Shown here in pieces: positions 62,040 to 64,000 of a DNA stretch of 64,000 nt. The stretch is from Vibrio hannami. GTDB lineage: Bacteria; Pseudomonadota; Gammaproteobacteria; Enterobacterales; Vibrionaceae. Location of the stretch: the NCBI RefSeq assembly GCF_029589055.1, contig NZ_JARQZP010000007.1, positions 1,116,001-1,180,000 of the forward strand, given 5' to 3'. The number at the start of each line of letters is the position of its first letter. The first letter of the stretch is position 1. The notes under the pieces are model-generated. The model was not told where the DNA came from. It made no database searches and saw nothing but the letters and a program-made list of their open reading frames with translations. Made by a program: the position numbers and the translations under genes.

Positions 62040-63440
62040 ATGACTTACGCGCCTGTAACTGACGTACTGAGCGGTAAATTGGCTGTAGACAGTGAAATCA
62101 CTGTTCGTGGCTGGATTCGTTCGCGTCGTGATTCCAAAGCTGGAATCTCTTTCCTTGCCATCTATGACGGCTCTTGTTTCGACCCGATTCAGGCCGTGGT
62201 CCCTAATGAACTGAATAATTACGAAGAAGAAGTACTTAAGCTGACTACAGGTTGCTCTGTTGAAGTAACAGGTAAGATCGTAGAGTCTCCGGCTAAAGGT
62301 CAGGACTTCGAACTAGCAGCAACCGCCGTTAAAGTGGTTGGCTGGGTTGAAGATGCTGATACTTACCCAATGGCAAAAACACGTCACTCTATTGAGTACC
62401 TTCGTGAAGTTGCGCACCTTCGTCCACGCACTAACGTAATTGGTGCAGTTGCACGTGTTCGTAACTGTCTTTCTCAGGCTATCCACCGCTTCTATCATGA
62501 GCAGGGATACTTCTGGGTATCGGCTCCGCTGATCACTGCATCAGATGCAGAAGGTGCAGGTGAAATGTTCCGCGTATCAACACTGGACATGGAAAACCTA
62601 CCACGCACTGATAAAGGCGATGTGGATTACAACGAAGACTTCTTCGGTAAAGAAACATTCCTTACTGTATCTGGTCAGCTTAACGCTGAAGCATACGCGT
62701 GTGCAATGAGCAAAGTATACACTTTCGGCCCAACTTTCCGTGCTGAAAACTCAAACACTAGTCGCCATCTAGCAGAATTCTGGATGGTTGAGCCTGAAGT
62801 TGCGTTCGCAGATCTCGATGATGTTGCTAAGCTTTCTGAAGATATGCTTAAGTATGTGTTTAAAGCGGTTCTTGAAGAGCGTCGTGACGATCTTGAGTTC
62901 TTTGCTCAGCGCATCAACAAAGAAGCGATCACTCGTCTTGAGAAGTTTGTAGATTCAGATTTTGCTCAGGTTGACTACACTGATGCAATCCAGATTCTTC
63001 TGGATTCTGGTCGTGAGTTCGAGTTCCCTGTTGAATGGGGTATCGACATGTCTTCTGAGCACGAACGTTACCTGGCTGAAGAACACTTCAAAGCACCAGT
63101 AATCGTTAAGAACTACCCTAAAGACATCAAGGCGTTCTACATGCGTCTGAACGATGACAACAAAACCGTTGCTGCAATGGATGTACTGGCACCAGGTATT
63201 GGTGAAATTATCGGTGGTTCACAGCGTGAAGAGCGTCTGGATGTACTTGACGATCGTATGCGTGAAATCGGTATCGACCCAGAGCACATGAGCTGGTATC
63301 GCGACCTACGTAAGTACGGCACAGTACCTCACGCTGGTTTTGGTCTTGGCTTTGAGCGTCTTGTTTCTTACGTGACAGGTATGGCTAACGTTCGTGACGT
63401 TATCCCGTTCCCTCGTACACCACGTAGCGCGAACTTCTAA
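62040..63440 (+). CDS. asnS: Asparaginyl-tRNA synthetase AsnS
   Basis: Class IIb aminoacyl-tRNA synthetase, 466 residues. The N-terminal OB-fold anticodon domain (EITVRGWIRSRRDSKAGISFLAIYDGSCFDPIQAVV) is followed by the catalytic core: GTD-like FRVSTLDMENLPR, the motif 2 FRAENSNTSRHLAEFWMVEPEVAF, and motif 3 GFGLGFERLVSYVTGMANVRDVIPFPRTP. The residues are typical of AsnRS rather than AspRS. GGAG lies 14 bases before the ATG. A strong terminator follows. Single-gene unit. Confidence 0.97.
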   Translation: MTYAPVTDVLSGKLAVDSEITVRGWIRSRRDSKAGISFLAIYDGSCFDPIQAVVPNELNNYEEEVLKLTTGCSVEVTGKIVESPAKGQDFELAATAVKVVGWVEDADTYPMAKTRHSIEYLREVAHLRPRTNVIGAVARVRNCLSQAIHRFYHEQGYFWVSAPLITASDAEGAGEMFRVSTLDMENLPRTDKGDVDYNEDFFGKETFLTVSGQLNAEAYACAMSKVYTFGPTFRAENSNTSRHLAEFWMVEPEVAFADLDDVAKLSEDMLKYVFKAVLEERRDDLEFFAQRINKEAITRLEKFVDSDFAQVDYTDAIQILLDSGREFEFPVEWGIDMSSEHERYLAEEHFKAPVIVKNYPKDIKAFYMRLNDDNKTVAAMDVLAPGIGEIIGGSQREERLDVLDDRMREIGIDPEHMSWYRDLRKYGTVPHAGFGLGFERLVSYVTGMANVRDVIPFPRTPRSANF

Positions 63441-63466
63441 GCAAGTATCCAAATTACACCATTTTG

Positions 63467-63497
63467 AAGAGCCGCTAACTGAAGCGGCTCTTTTTTT
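63467..63497 (+). terminator. Rho-independent terminator of asnS
   Basis: AAGAGCCGCT/AGCGGCTCTT, 10 bp, 6-nt loop, followed by five T: strong plus-strand terminator, 27 bases past the stop. Confidence 0.95.
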
Positions 63498-63641
63498 ACA
63501 CAAAGCCAGACATTTACATTTAGCTCAACCTAGCGAAAAAAGTAATTAAATATAGCTCACATGAAATTTTCCGGTAATATTTCCTTTCATATCTATCAAT
63601 AATATTGCAGCAGGATGCTCATCCGCTCTAGGCAAGCAAAC

Positions 63642-64000
63642 ATGATAAAAATGAAATACAATGCGTCACAAACCTTTCTGTTTTATCTGATCGCCGCGGT
63701 TTTATATGGCACGTATGGTGGTAGGGTTTGTCCTTTTCTGGAAACGCTTACTTATGGCGACATAATGATACAGACAGGAAGCGTCTTCACCTTACTATTT
63801 TTGATAAGACATTACGCTTCAATCAAAGGCAAGTTCTTCGGTTTCTCCAGCCTTGCAAAATTAGATAGCGCTTTGTTTTTCGCGATGAGCATTCCTTTTG
63901 CCCTCTACTACTCACTGGTTTATGAGTTTCCAGCAGATAGCAATGCTAAGGTTTTGTTTGGAATGACCATCTTTGGTTTTCTGACAGGGTTTGTTCTGGA
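63642..64000 (+). CDS. Membrane protein, 3' end outside window
   Basis: An open frame from the ATG at 63642 (or the ATG at 63651) to the window edge, about 119 codons. It encodes a hydrophobic protein with at least four TM segments (FLFYLIAAVLYGTYGG, TGSVFTLLFLIRHY, ALFFAMSIPFALYYSLVY, LFGMTIFGFLTGFVL). The layout resembles the N-terminal membrane part of a larger sensor or cyclase, but the rest is missing, so no family can be named. Codon use is like that of its neighbours. Confidence 0.65.
   Translation, partial: MIKMKYNASQTFLFYLIAAVLYGTYGGRVCPFLETLTYGDIMIQTGSVFTLLFLIRHYASIKGKFFGFSSLAKLDSALFFAMSIPFALYYSLVYEFPADSNAKVLFGMTIFGFLTGFVL

Noticed and set aside
1..64000. tRNA or rRNA genes, prophage or insertion sequences
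   Set aside because: No cloverleaf-like segment with CCA, no rRNA conserved core, no transposase, integrase or phage structural genes were recognised in either strand.

Overview
The window looks like a chromosomal segment of a marine gammaproteobacterium of the Vibrionaceae (Vibrio or a close relative). The evidence is gene content and order: ycjX-ycjF-tyrR, mobA-mobB followed by a DUF2960-type gene, a tandem glycine riboswitch ahead of an Ala/Gly:cation symporter, the acnD/prpF form of the methylcitrate cycle, and several families I associate mainly with vibrios (DUF2750, DUF2947, DUF2960). Composition is even and AT-leaning. I see no rRNA, tRNA, prophage, insertion sequence, integron or CRISPR array. 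Genes are packed on both strands.

Layout. 1-4.9 kb: end of potD, cobB, an ammonium transporter with a complete-looking nitrogen-control promoter, and an NtrC-like regulator that has lost key motifs. 5-13.4 kb: mobA-mobB, small conserved genes, nagK, a tRNA-modifying DTW protein, queC, a YidA-type phosphatase and a large sensor diguanylate cyclase. 13.5-22 kb: the propionate operon gntR-prpB-prpC-acnD-prpF-prpE with three identical operator palindromes. 22.4-27.1 kb: a TolC/HlyD/two-permease export operon. 27.1-30.4 kb: a coiled-coil membrane protein, a 52-residue membrane peptide and the glycine riboswitch/symporter. 30.4-43.4 kb: LysE and TauE/SafE exporters, M32 carboxypeptidase, hrpA, a DeoR/Gfo-Idh pair and a second diguanylate cyclase. 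43.6-46 kb: a PLP sulfur-amino-acid enzyme, an Lrp regulator and an exonuclease. 46-51.4 kb: a three-gene chaperone module (DUF2760 protein plus two divergent Hsp70s) behind a heat-shock-type promoter. 51.4-57.5 kb: ycjX-ycjF-tyrR-rimJ-HD-DUF2947. 57.6-64 kb: class I fumarase, pabB, a Nudix CoA pyrophosphatase, a GNAT enzyme, asnS and the start of a membrane protein.

How the genes fit together. The propionate operon converts propionate through methylcitrate to pyruvate and succinate; fumarase continues the same carbon flow. The amt promoter carries three NtrC-like sites, an IHF match and a sigma-54 -24/-12 element in the canonical order. The Hsp70 module is translationally coupled and probably heat inducible.

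Main caution. Eight conserved genes (mobB, DTW/tapT, yidA, M32 peptidase, hrpA, TerB-like, Gfo/Idh, PAS-GGDEF) each have their frame broken by exactly one missing base, every time in or beside a homopolymer run. This pattern points to sequencing or assembly error, not gene decay. Those genes are listed over their full restored span.
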